This document shows positions 36,101 to 50,715 of a stretch of 64,000 nucleotides of DNA, in pieces. Where the stretch lies: NCBI GenBank assembly GCA_014843695.1, contig CM026404.1:58143931-58207930 (forward strand), in the 5' to 3' direction. The position numbers and the translations under genes are program-made. The stretch's first letter is position 1, and each line of letters begins with the position of its first letter. The stretch is from Archivesica marissinica. Its lineage: Eukaryota; Mollusca; Bivalvia; Venerida; Vesicomyidae. A model generated the notes under the pieces. The model saw only the letters and a program-made list of their open reading frames with translations. It did no database searches and was not told the DNA's origin.

Positions 36101-39100
36101 CATTCCATCACGGCGGCTCTCCATTCCACCACGGATACTCTCCATTCCACCACGGATACTCTCCATTCCACCAAGGATACTCTCCATTCCACCACGGATA
36201 CTCTCCATTACACCACGGCGACTCTCCATTCCACCACGAAGGCTCTCCATTCCACCACGGAGACTCTCCATCCCACCACGTCAGCTCTCCATTACACCAC
36301 GGCGGCTCTCCATTCCACCACGGAGACTCTCCATCCCACCACGTCAGCTCTCCATTACACCACGGAGGCTCTCCATTCCACCACAGCGGCTCTCCATTCC
36401 ACCACGGCGGCTCTCAATTCCATCACGACGGCTCTCCATTCCACCACGGAGGCTCTCCATTCCACCACGGAGACTCTCCATCCCACCACGTCAGCTCTCC
36501 ATTACACCACGGCGGCTCTCCATTCCACTACGGAGGCTCTCCATTCCACCACGGAGGCTCTCCATTCAATCATGGCGACTCTCCATTCCACCACTGAGGC
36601 TCTCCATTCCACCACGGCGGCTCTCCATTCCACCACGGCGGCTCTCAATTCCATCACGACGGCTCTCCATTCCACCACGGAGGCTCTCCATTAAATCATG
36701 GCGACTCTCCATTCCACAAGGGCGGCTCTCCATTTCACCACGGCGACTCTCCATTCCACCACGGCGACTCTCCATTCCACCATGGCGGCCCTCCATTCCT
36801 CCACGGCGACTCTCCATTTCACCACGGCGACTATCCATTTCACCACGGCGACTCGCCATCCCACCACGTCAGCTCTCCATTCCTCCACGACGATTCTCCA
36901 TTCCGCCACGGATACTCTCCATTCCACCACGGATACTCTCCATTCCACCACGGATACTCTCCATTCCATCACGGCGGCTCTCCATTCCACCACGGATACT
37001 CTCCATTCCATCACGGCGGCTCTCCATTCCACCACGGATACTCTCCATTCCACCACGGATACTCTCCATTCCACCACGGATACTCTCCATTCCACCACGG
37101 ATACTCTCCATTCCACCACGGATACTCTCCATTCCATCACGGCGGCTCTCCATTCCACCACGGATACTCTCCATTCCACCACGGATACTCTCCATTCCAC
37201 CAAGGATACTCTCCATTCCACCACGGATACTCTCCATTACACCACGGCGACTCTCCATTCCACCACGAAGGCTCTCCATTCCACCACGGAGACTCTCCAT
37301 CCCACCACGTCAGCTCTCCATTACACCATGGCGGCTCTCCATTCCACCACTGAGACTCTCCATCCCACCACGTCAGCTCTCCATTACACCACGGAGGCTC
37401 TCCATTCCACCACAGCGGCTCTCCATTCCACCACGGCGGCTCTCAATTCCATCACGACGGCTCTCCATTCCACCACGGAGGCTCTCCATTCCACCACGGA
37501 GACTCTCCATCCCACCACGTCAGCTCTCCATTACACCACGGCGGCTCTCCATTCCACTACGGAGGCTCTCCATTCCACCACGGAGGCTCTCCATTAAATC
37601 ATGGCGACTCTCCATTCCACCACTGAGGCTCTCCATTCCACCACGGCGGCTCTCCATTCCACCACGGCGGCTCTCAATTCCATCACGACGGCTCTCCATT
37701 CCACCACGGAGGCTCTCCATTAAATCATGGCGACTCCATTCCACAAGGGCGGCTCTCCATTTCACCACGGCGACTATCCATTCCACCACGGCGACTCTCC
37801 ATCCCACCACGTCAGCCCTCCATTCTCCACGACGATTCTCCATTCCACCACGGATACTCTCCATTCCACCACGGATACACCACACCACCACCCCACCCAC
37901 CACCACCCACCCCACACATCTCCATTCCACCACGGATACTCTCAATTCCACCACGGATACTCTCCATTCCACCACGGATACTCTCAATTCCACCACGGAT
38001 ACTCTCCATTCCACCAAGGATACTCTCCATTCCACCACGGATACTCTCCATTACACCACGGCGACTCTCCATTCCACCACGAAGGCTCTCCATTCCACCA
38101 CGGAGACTCTCCATCCCATCACGTTAGCTCTCCATTACACCACGGCGGCTCTCCATTCCACCACGGAGACTCTCCATCCCACCACGTCAGCTCTCCATTA
38201 CACCACGGCGGCTCTCCATTACACCACGGCGGCTCTCCATTCCACCACGGCGGCTCTCCATTCCACCACGGCGGCTCTCAATTCCATCACGACGGCTCTC
38301 CATTCCACCACGGAGACTCTCCATCCCACCACGTCAGCTCTCCATTACACCACGGCGGCTCTCCATTCCACTACGGAGGCTCTCCATTCCACCACGGAGG
38401 CTCTCCATTCAATCATGGCGACTCTCCATTCCACCACTGAGGCTCTCCATTCCACCACGGCGGCTCTCAATTCCATCACGACGGCTCTCCATTCCACCAC
38501 GGAGGCTCTCCATTCCACCACGGAGACTCTCCATCCCACCACGTCAGCTCTCCATTACACCACGGCGGCTCTCCATTCCACCACGGAGACTCTCCATCCC
38601 ACCACGTCAGCTCTCCATTACACCACGGCGGCTCTCCATTCCACCACGGAGGCTCTCCATTCCACCACGGAGGCTCTCCATTCAATCATGGCGACTCTCC
38701 ATTCAATCATGGCGACTCTTCATTCCACCACTGAGGCTCTCCATTCCACCACGGCGGCTCTCCATTCCACCACGGATGCTCTCCATTAAATCATGGCGAC
38801 TCTCCATTCCACAAGGGCGGCTCTCCATTTCACCACGGCGACTCTCCATTCCACCACGGCGACTCCATTCCACCACGGATACTCTCCATTCCACCACGGA
38901 TACTCTCCATTCCACCACGGATACTCTCCATTCCACCACGGATACTCTCCATTACACCACGGCGGCTCTCCATTCCACCACGGAGGCTCTCCATTCCACC
39001 ACGGAGACTCCATCCCACCACGTCAGCTCTCCATTACACTACGGCGGCTCTCCATTCCACCACGGAGACTCTCCATCCCAACACGTCAGCTCTCCATTCC

Positions 39101-42100
39101 ACACGACGACTCTCCATTCCACACGGCCCCACCCAACCACCACCCCACACGACTCTCCATTCCACCACGGATACTCTCCATTCCACCACGGATACTCTCC
39201 ATTCCACCACGGATACTCTCCATTCCACCACGGAGACTCTCCATTCCACCACGGAGGCTCTCCATTCCACCACGGAGACTCTCCACCCACCAGTCGGCTC
39301 TCCATTACCCACGGCGGCTCTCCATTCCACCACGGCGACTCTCCATTCAATCATGGCGACTCTCCATTCCACCACGGAGGCTCTCCATTCCACCACGGCG
39401 GCTCTCCATTCCACCACGGCGGCTCTCAATTCCACCACGACGGCTCTCCATTCCACCACGGAGGCTCTCCATTCCACCACGGAGACTCTCCATCCCACAC
39501 GTCAGCTCTCCATTACACCACGGCGGCTCTCCATTCCACCACGGAGACTCCATCCACCACGTCAGCTCTCCATTACACCACGGCGGCTCTCCATTCCACC
39601 ACGGAGGCTCTCCATTCCACCACGGAGGCTCTCCATTCAATCATGGCGACTCTCCATTCAATCATGGCGACTCTCCATTCCACCACTGAGGCTCTCCATT
39701 CCACCACGGCGGCTCTCCATTCCACCACGGCGGCTCTCAATTCCATCACGACGGCTCTCCATTCCACCACGGAGGCTCTCCATTAAATCATGGCGACTCT
39801 CCATTCCACAAGGGCGGCTCTCCATTTCACCACGGCGGACTCTCCATTCCACCATGGCGGCCCTCCATTCCTCCACGGCGACTCTCCATTTCACCACGGC
39901 GACTATCCATTTCACCACGGCGACTCGCCATCCCACCACGTCAGCTCTCCATTCCTCCACGACGATTCTCCATTCCGCCACGGATACTCTCCATTCCACC
40001 ACGGATACTCTCCATTCCACCACGGATACTCTCCATTCCATCACGGCGGCTCTCCATTCCACCACGGATACTCTCCATTCCATCACGGCGGCTCTCCATT
40101 CCACCACGGATACTCTCCATTCCACCACGGATACTCTCCATTCCACCACGGATACTCTCCATTCCACCACGGATACTCTCCATTCCACCACGGATACTCT
40201 CCATTCCATCACGGCGGCTCTCCATTCCACCACGGATACTCTCCATTCCACCACGGATACTCTCCATTCCACCAAGGATACTCTCCATTCCACCACGGAT
40301 ACTCTCCATTACACCACGGCGACTCTCCATTCCACCACGAAGGCTCTCCATTCCACCACGGAGACTCTCCATCCCACCACGTCAGCTCTCCATTACACCA
40401 CGGCGGCTCTCCATTCCACCACGGAGACTCTCCATCCCACCACGTCAGCTCTCCATTACACCACGGAGGCTCTCCATTCCACCACAGCGGCTCTCCATTC
40501 CACCACGGCGGCTCTCAATTCCATCACGACGGCTCTCCATTCCACCACGGAGGCTCTCCATTCCACCACGGAGACTCTCCATCCCACCACGTCAGCTCTC
40601 CATTACACCACGGCGGCTCTCCATTCCACTACGGAGGCTCTCCATTCCACCACGGAGGCTCTCCATTCAATCATGGCGACTCTCCATTCCACCACTGAGG
40701 CTCTCCATTCCACCACGGCGGCTCTCCATTCCACCACGGCGGCTCTCAATTCCATCACGACGGCTCTCCATTCCACCACGGAGGCTCTCCATTAAATCAT
40801 GGCGACTCCATTCCACAAGGGCGGCTCTCCATTTCACCACGGCGACTCTCCATTCCACCACGGCGACTCTCCATTCCACCATGGCGGCCCTCCATTTCTC
40901 CACGGCGACTCTCCATTTCACCACGGCGACTCTCCATTTCACCACGGCGACTATCCATTTCACCACGGCGACTCGCCATCCCACCACGTCAGCTCTCCAT
41001 TCCTCCACGACGATTCTCCATTCCACCACGGATACTCTCCATTCCACCACGGATACTCTCCATTCCACCACGGATACTCTCAATTCCACCACGGATACTC
41101 TCCATTCCACCAAGGATACTCTCCATTCCACCACGGATACTCTCCATTACACCACGGCGACTCTCCATTCCACCACGAAGGCTCTCCATTCCACCACGGA
41201 GACTCTCCATCCCCACGTCAGCTCTCCATTACACCACGGCGGCTCTCCATTCCACCACGGAGACTCTCCATCCCACCACGTCAGCTCTCCATTACACCAC
41301 GGCGGCTCTCCATTCCACCACGGCGGCTCTCCATTCCACCACGGCGGCTCTCCATTCACCACGGCGGCTCTCCATTCCATCACGACGGCTCTCCATTCCA
41401 CCACGGAGACTCTCCATCCCACCACGTCAGCTCTCCATTACACCACGGCGGCTCTCCATTCCACTACGGAGGCTCTCCATTCCACCACGGAGGCTCTCCA
41501 TTCAATCATGGCGACTCTCCATTCCACCACTGAGGCTCTCCATTCCACCACGGCGGCTCTCAATTCCATCACGACGGCTCTCCATTCCACCACGGAGGCT
41601 CTACATTAAATCATGGCGACTCTCCATTCCACAAAGGTGGCTCTCCATTTCACCACGGCGACTCTCCATTCCACCACGGCGACTCTCCATTCCACCATGG
41701 CGGCCCTCCATTCCTCCACGGCGACTCTCCATTTCACCACGGCGACTATCCATTTCACCACGGCGACTCGCCATCCCACCACGTCAGCTCTCCATTCCTC
41801 CACGACGATTCTCCATTCCGCCACGGATACTCTCCATTCCACCACGGATACTCTCCATTCCACCACGGATACTCTCCATTCCATCACGGCGGCTCTCCAT
41901 TCCACCACGGATACTCTCCATTCCATCACGGCGGCTCTCCATTCCACCACGGATACTCTCCATTCCACCACGGATACTCTCCATTCCACCACGGATACTC
42001 TCCATTCCATCACGGCGGCTCTCCATTCCACCACGGATACTCTCCATTCCACCACGGATACTCTCCATTCCACCAAGGATACTCTCCATTCCACCACGGA

Positions 42101-45100
42101 TACTCTCCATTACACCACGGCGACTCTCCATTCCACCACGAAGGCTCTCCATTCCACCACGGAGACTCTCCATCCCACCACGTCAGCTCTCCATTACACC
42201 ACGGCGGCTCTCCATTCCACCACGGAGACTCTCCATCCCACCACGTCAGCTCTCCATTACACCACGGAGGCTCTCCATTCCACCACAGCGGCTCTCCATT
42301 CCACCACGGCGGCTCTCAATTCCATCACGACGGCTCTCCATTCCACCACGGAGGCTCTCCATTCCACCACGGAGACTCTCCATCCCACCACGTCAGCTCT
42401 CCATTACACCACGGCGGCTCTCCATTCCACTACGGAGGCTCTCCATTCCACCACGGAGGCTCTCCATTCAATCATGGCGACTCTCCATTCCACCACTGAG
42501 GCTCTCCATTCCACCACGGCGGCTCTCCATTCCACCACGGCGGCTCTCAATTCCATCACGACGGCTCTCCATTCCACCACGGAGGCTCTCCATTAAATCA
42601 TGGCGACTCCATTCCACAAGGGCGGCTCTCCATTTCACCACGGCGACTCTCCATTCCACCACGGCGACTCTCCATTCCACCATGGCGGCCCTCCATTTCT
42701 CCACGGCGACTCTCCATTTCACCACGGCGACTCTCCATTTCACCACGGCGACTATCCATTTCACCACGGCGACTCGCCATCCCACCACGTCAGCTCTCCA
42801 TTCCTCCACGACGATTCTCCATTCCACCACGGATACTCTCCATTCCACCACGGATACTCTCCATTCCACCACGGATACTCTCAATTCCACCACGGATACT
42901 CTCCATTCCACCAAGGATACTCTCCATTCCTCCACGGATACTCTCCATTACACCACGGCGACTCTCCATTCCACCACGAAGGCTCTCCATTCCACCACGG
43001 AGACTCTCCATCCCACCACGTCAGCTCTCCATTACACCACGGCGGCTCTCCATTCCACCACGGAGACTCTCCATCCCACCACGTCAGCTCTCCATTACAC
43101 CACGGCGGCTCTCCATTACACCACGGCGGCTCTCCATTCCACCACGGCGGCTCTCCATTCCACCACGGCGGCTCTCAATTCCATCACGACGGCTCTCCAT
43201 TCCACCACGGAGACTCTCCATCCCACCACGTCAGCTCTCCATTACACCACGGCGGCTCTCCATTCCACTACGGAGGCTCTCCATTCCACCACGGAGGCTC
43301 TCCATTCAATCATGGCGACTCTCCATTCCACCACTGAGGCTCTCCATTCCACCACGGCGGCTCTCAATTCCATCACGACGGCTCTCCATTCCACCACGGA
43401 GGCTCTCCATTCCACCACGGAGACTCTCCATCCCACCACGTCAGCTCTCCATTACACCACGTCAGCTCTCCATTACACCACGGCGGCTCTCCATTCCACC
43501 ACGGAGACTCTCCATCCCACCACGTCAGCTCTCCATTACACCACGGCGGCTCTCCATTCCACCACGGAGGCTCTCCATTCCACCACGGAGGCTCTCCATT
43601 CAATCATGGCGACTCTCCATTCAATCATGGCGACTCTTCATTCCACCACTGAGGCTCTCCATTCCACCACGGCGGCTCTCCATTCCACCACGGAGGCTCT
43701 CCATTAAATCATGGCGACTCTCCATTCCACAAGGGCGGCTCTCCATTTCACCACGGCGACTCTCCATTCCACCACGGCGACTCTCCATTCCACCACGGAT
43801 ACTCTCCATTCCACCACGGATACTCTCCATTCCACCACGGATACTCTCCATTCCACCACGGATACTCTTCATTCCACCACTGAGGCTCTCCATTCCACCA
43901 CGGAGGCTCTCCATTCCACCACGGAGACTCCATTCCACCACGTCAGCTCTCCATTACACTACGGCGGCTCTCCATTCCACCACGGAGACTCTCCATCCCA
44001 CCACGTCAGCTCTCCATTACACCACGCGCTCTCCATTCCACCACGGCGGCTCTCCATCCCAACACGTCAGCTCTCCATTCCTCCACGACGATTCTCCATT
44101 CCACCACGGATACTCTCCATTCCACCACGGATACTCTCCATTCCACCACGGATACTCTCCATTCCACCACGGATACTCTCCATTCCACCACGGAGGCTCT
44201 CCATTCCACCACGGAGAGACTCTCCATCCCACCATGTCAGCTCTCCATTACACCACGGCGGCTCTCCATTCCACCACGGAGGCTCTCCATTCAATCATGG
44301 CGACTCTCCATTCAACCACTGAGACTCTCCATTCCACCACGGCGGCTCTCCATTCCACCACGGCGGCTCTCAATTCCATCACGACGGCTCTCCATTCCAC
44401 CACGGAGGCTCTCCATTCCACCACGGAGACTCTCCATCCCACCACGTCAGCTCTCCATTACACCACGGCGGCTCTCCATTCCACCACGGAGACTCTCCAT
44501 CCCACCACGTCAGCTCTCCATTACACCACGGCGGCTCTCCATTCCACCACGGAGGCTCTCCATTCACCACGGAGGCTCTCCATTCAATCATGGCGACTCT
44601 CCATTCAATCATGGCGACTCTCCATTCCACCACTGAGGCTCTCCATTCCACCACGGCGGCTCTCCATTCCACCACGGCGGCTCTCAATTCCATCACGACG
44701 GCTCTCCATTCCACCACGGAGGCTCTCCATTAAATCATGGCGACTCTCCATTCCACAAGGGCGGCTCTCCATTCCACCACGGCGACTCTCCATTCCACCA
44801 TGGCGGCCCTCCATTCCTCCACGGCGACTCTCCATTTCACCACGGCGACTATCCATTTCACCACGGCGACTCGCCATCCCACCACGTCAGCTCTCCATTC
44901 CTCCACGACGATTCTCCATTCCGCCACGGATACTCTCCATTCCACCACGGATACTCTCCATTCCACCACGGATACTCTCCATTCCATCACGGCGGCTCTC
45001 CATTCCACCACGGATACTCTCCATTCCATCACGGCGGCTCTCCATTCCACCACGGATACTCTCCATTCCACCACGGATACTCTCCATTCCACCACGGATA

Positions 45101-48100
45101 CTCTCCATTCCACCACGGATACTCTCCATTCACCACGGATACTCTCCATTCCATCACGGCGGCTCTCCATTCCACCACGGATACTCTCCATTCCACCACG
45201 GATACTCTCCATTCCACCAAGGATACTCTCCATTCCACCACGGATACTCTCCATTACACCACGGCGACTCTCCATTCCACCACGAAGGCTCTCCATTCCA
45301 CCACGGAGACTCTCCATCCCACCACGTCAGCTCTCCATTACACCACGGCGGCTCTCCATTCCACCACGGAGACTCTCCATCCACCACGTCAGCTCTCCAT
45401 TACACCACGGAGGCTCTCCATTCCACCACAGCGGCTCTCCATTCCACCACGGCGGCTCTCAATTCCATCACGACGGCTCTCCATTCCACCACGGAGGCTC
45501 TCCATTCCACCACGGAGACTCTCCATCCCACCACGTCAGCTCTCCATTACACCACGGCGGCTCTCCATTCCACTACGGAGGCTCTCCATTCCACCACGGA
45601 GGCTCTCCATTCAATCATGGCGACTCTCCATTCCACCACTGAGGCTCTCCATTCCACCACGGCGGCTCTCCATTCCACCACGGCGGCTCTCAATTCCATC
45701 ACGACGGCTCTCCATTCCACCACGGAGGCTCTCCATTAAATCATGGCGACTCCATTCCACAAGGGCGGCTCTCCATTTCACCACGGCGACTCTCCATTCC
45801 ACCACGGCGACTCTCCATTCCACCATGGCGGCCCTCCATTTCTCCACGGCGACTCTCCATTTCACCACGGCGACTCTCCATTTCACCACGGCGACTATCC
45901 ATTTCACCACGGCGACTCGCCATCCCACCACGTCAGTTCTCCATTCCTCCACGACGATTCTCCATTCCACCACGGATACTCTCCATTCCACCACGGATAC
46001 TCTCCATTCCACCACGGATACTCTCAATTCCACCACGGATACTCTCCATTCCACCACGGATACTCTCCATTCCATCACGGCGGCTCTCCATTCCACCACG
46101 GATACTCTCCATTCCACCACGGATACTCTCCATTCCACCAAGGATACTCTCCATTCCACCACGGATACTCTCCATTACACCACGGCGACTCTCCATTCCA
46201 CCACGAAGGCTCTCCATTCACCACGGACTCTCCTTCCACCACGGATACTCTCCATACACCACGGCGGCTCTCCATTCCACCACGGGGCTCTCCATTCCAC
46301 CACGGAGGCTCTCCATTCATCATGGCGCTCTCCATTCAATCATGGCGCTTTCATTCCACCACTGAGGCTCTAAATTCCACCACGGAGGCTCTCCATTCAC
46401 CACGGAGACTCATTCCACCACGTCAGCTCTCCATTACACTACGGCGGCTCTCCATTCCACCACGGACTCTCCATTCCACCACGTCAGCTCTCCATTAACC
46501 ACGGCGGCTCTCCATTCCACCACGGCGGCTCTCCATCCCAACACGTCAGCTCTCCATTCCTCCCGACGATCCCATTCCACCACGGAATCTCCATTCCACC
46601 ACGGATACTCTCCATTCCACCATGGATACTCTCCATTCCACCACGGATACTCTCCATTCCATCACGACGATTCTCCATTCCACCACGGATACTCTCCATT
46701 CCACCACGGATACTCTCCATTCCACCACGGATACTCTCCATTCCACCACGGATACTCTCCATTCCACCACGGATACTCTCCTTCCACCAGGATACTCTCC
46801 ATTCCACCACGGATACTCTCCATTCCACCACGGAGGCTCTCCATTCCACCACGGAGACTCTCCATCCCACCATGCAGCTCTCCATTACACCACGGCGGCT
46901 CTCCATTCCACCACTGAGGCTCTCCATTCCACCACGGCGGCTCTCCATTCCACCACGGCGGCTCTCAATTCCATCACGACGGCTCTCCATTCCACCACGG
47001 CGGCTCTCCATTCCACCACGGAGACTCTCCATCCACCACGTCAGCTCTCCATACACCACGCGGCTCTCCATTCCACCACGGCGGCTCTCCATTCCACCAC
47101 GGAGGCTCTCCATTCAATCACGGCGGCTCTCCATTCCACCACGGATACTCTCCATCCCACCACGTAATCTCCATTGCACCACGGAGGCTCTCCATTCCAC
47201 CACGGAGGCTCTCCATTCAATCATGGCGACTCTCCATTCAATCATGGCGACTCTCCATTCCACCACTGAGGCTCTCCATTCCACCACGGCGGCTCTCCAT
47301 TCCACCACGGCGGCTCTCAATTCCATCACGACGGCTCTCCATTCCACCACGGAGGCTCTCCATTAAATCATGGCGACTCTCCATTCCACAAGGGCGGCTC
47401 TCCATTTCACCACGGCGACTCTCCATTCCACCACGGCGACTCTCCATTCCACCATGGCGGCCCTCCATTCCTCCACGGCGACTCTCCATTTCACCACGGC
47501 GACTATCCATTTCACCACGGCGACTCGCCATCCCACCACGTCAGCTCTCCATTCCTCCACGACGATTCTCCATTCCGCCACGGATACTCTCCATTCCACC
47601 ACGGATACTCTCCATTCCACCACGGATACTCTCCATTCCATCACGGCGGCTCTCCATTCCACCACGGATACTCTCCATTCCATCACGGCGGCTCTCCATT
47701 CCACCACGGATACTCTCCATTCCACCACGGATACTCTCCATTCCACCACGGATACTCTCCATTCCACCACGGATACTCTCCATTCCACCACGGATACTCT
47801 CCATTCCATCACGGCGGCTCTCCATTCCACCACGGATACTCTCCATTCCACCACGGAACTCTCCATTCACCAGGACTCTCCATTCCACCACGGATACTCT
47901 CCATTACACCACGGCGGCTCTCCATTCCACCACGGAGGCTCTCCATTCCACCACGGAGACTCTCCATCCCACCACGTCAGCTCTCCATTACACCACGGCG
48001 GCTCTCCATTCCACCACGGCGGCTCTCCATTCCACCACGTCAGCTCTCCATTCCACCACGGAGGCTCTCCATTCCACCACGGAGACTCTCCATCCCACCA

Positions 48101-49792
48101 CGTCAGCTCTCCATTACACCACGGCGGCTCTCCATTCCACCACGGAGACTCTCCATCCCACCACGTCAGCTCTCCATTACACCACGGCGGCTCTCCATTC
48201 CACCACGGAGGCTCTCCATTCCACCACGGAGGCTCTCCATTCAATCATGGCGACTCTCCATTCAATCATGGCGACTCTTCATTCCACCACTGAGGCTCTC
48301 CATTCCACCACGGCGGCTCTCCATTCCACCACGGAGGCTCTCCATTAAATCATGGCGACTCTCCATTCCACAAGGGCGGCTCTCCATTTCACCACGGCGA
48401 CTCTCCATTCCACCACGGCGACTCTCCATTCCACCACGGATACTCTCCATTCCACCACGGATACTCTCCATTCCACCACGGATACTCTCCATTCCACCAC
48501 GGATACTCTCCATTACACCACGGCGGCTCTCCATTCCACCACGGAGGCTCTCCATTCCACCACGGAGACTCCATCCCACCACGTCAGCTCTCCATTACAC
48601 TACGGCGGCTCTCCATTCCACCACGGAGACTCTCCATCCCACCACGTCAGCTCTCCATTACACCACGGCGGCTCTCCATTCCACCACGGCGGCTCTCCAT
48701 CCCAACACGTCAGCTCTCCATTCCTCCACGACGATTCTCCATTCCACCACGGATACTCTCCATTCCACCACGGATACTCTCCATTCCACCACGGATACTC
48801 TCCATTCCACCACGGATACTCTCCATTACACCACGGCGGCTCTCCATTCCACCACGGAGGCTCTCCATTCACCACGGAGACTCCATCCCACCACGTCAGC
48901 TCTCCATTACACTACGGCGGCTCTCCATTTCACCACGGATACTCTCCATTCCATCCGGCGGCTCTCCATTCCACAACGCCGACTCTCCATTCCACCACGG
49001 CGGCTCTCCATTTCACCACGGCGGCTCTCATTCCACCACGGATACTCTCCATTCCATCACGGCGGCTCTCCATTCCACAACGCCGACTCTCCATTCCACC
49101 ACGGATACTCTCTATTCCATCACGGCAGCTCTCCGTTCCACAACGCCGACTCTCCATTCCACCACGGCGGCTCTCCATTTCACCACGGCGGCTCTCCATT
49201 CCACCACGGATACTCTCCATTCCATCACGGCGGCTCTCCATTCCACAACGCCGACTCTCCATTCCACCACGCGGCTCTCCATTCCACACGGGATCTCCAT
49301 TCACACGCGGCTCTCCATTCACCACGGAGGCTCTCCATTCCACCACGGATACTCTCCATTCCACCACGGATACTCTCCATTAACACGGCGGCTCTCCATT
49401 CCACCACGGAGGCTCTCCATTCAATCATGGCGACTCCATTCCACCACGGCGGCTCTCCATTTCACCACGGCGACTCTCCATTCCACCACGGCGACTCTCC
49501 ATTCCACCACGGCGGCTCTCCATTCCACCACGGATACTCTCCATTCCACCATGGCTGCTCTCCATTCCACCACGGCGACTATCCATTCCACCACGGAGAC
49601 TCTCCATTCCACCACGTCAGCTCTCCATTCCACCACGGCGGCTCTCCATTCCACCACGGAGACTCTCCATTCCACCACGGATACTCTCCATTCCACCACG
49701 GATACTCTCCATTCCACCACGGATACTCTCCATTCCACCACGGATACTCTCCATTCCACCACGGATACTCTCCATTCCACCACAGATACTAT
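30183..49792. repeat. Satellite array 2: 21-bp unit in higher-order repeats of about 1 kb
   Basis: Roughly 930 copies of a 21-bp unit with the fixed core CTCCATTCCACCACGG and a variable end (ATA, CGG, AGG, AGA, TCA). A marker unit with TAAATCATGGCGACT recurs near 30737, 30861, 31948, 32568, 33593, 34696, 35717, 36698, 37727, 38793, 39790, 40799, 41613, 42600, 43711, 44737, 45743, 47370 and 48352, giving a higher-order period close to 1 kb. A related marker lies at 49427. The + strand is rich in C and T. Forward frames stay open between markers because units lack stops, but frames shift between blocks, so it is not annotated as coding. Confidence 0.95.
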
Positions 49793-49865
49793 TAATAATA
49801 ATGGACTGCAAGTACAAAGGTATAACGTCACTATAGTGTTTTAAGATTAATTATTGCAATTGCAG

Positions 49866-49925
49866 TATGGTGATGAGATTGAACTCGCAACCTCGTTTAC
49901 GAGTCTACTGAACCACTGGTCCTCT
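49866..49925 (-). other. Possible tRNA-like SINE relic
   Basis: On the minus strand GTGGTTCAGTAGACTCG and GCGAGTTCAATCTC resemble A and B boxes. The rest of a SINE body is not recognised. The remaining sequence from 49793 to 50704 shows no feature. Confidence 0.3.
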
Positions 49926-50715
49926 TCCATGTCTACTGGGGGAATCTAACAGGCATATATAGAACGTACACTATTCTAAGAAAACGTTCCATATTAGAGC
50001 ATGTTCTGGAAATACATGTAATTCACGGCAAGATGAAATTCATGATTTGATTGACAGTCAATTTCGTTATATATTTTCTTCTCGTCTAAGCAAACATATT
50101 GCAGAATTCCGAAAGCATAGCCTCAATGGGAATCGGGATGCAGGTCGATCGCTGAGAACAGATTTCTGTTATTGAAAGCATAATTCAGTGTGTTAACTTT
50201 TACCAGCACCAACGGAATTGCAACAGGAAAACACGTTTGAGAATTGTTCATTCTCTGGCGGCCAATCAGCGTCTTTTCCTTCTGTTAATTATCTTTTCGT
50301 AATGTGAAAACGTCTGTCAGAATCCAACCATTTACAAGCCAAGATAAGCGGAGAGAAAGTATTCCCGGTGCTACAAATAGACAAATAATTGGAATGTCCC
50401 AGACGGTTATACTACATAATTACACACTGAGAGAGGAACACAGCAAGTCATTTATTTGCTTTCTCCTCTTAGAGATATGATATCTTGTATTCCATTTCCA
50501 TAATTGGAGAGTAGAATTACTTAATGTTAATACTGGTCGTAAAGCAGACACTTTATGTTCTAGTTACAACCAACGTTTGACTTGAATTCATTTTGCGTGA
50601 CACATACAGTGGTACAATGATGTGAAATGAAGTGTAGTATGTTGTTGGCTTTTTTAGTAAATCTCTGAAAATATGACTATTCACGGATTTCTAAGAACCA
50701 TTTGAACGTTCAATT

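Noticed and set aside
30183..49792. Telomere repeat or vertebrate satellite II/III because of CCATT
   Set aside because: The unit is 21 bp with a CCACCACGG core; there is no TTAGGG array and no simple CATTC pentamer run.
31948..49844. Mucin-like Thr/Ser/His-rich repeat proteins on both strands
   Set aside because: Frames shift between cassettes through 1-2 bp indels, both strands are open, and no signal peptide or other domain is attached. Treated as satellite DNA.
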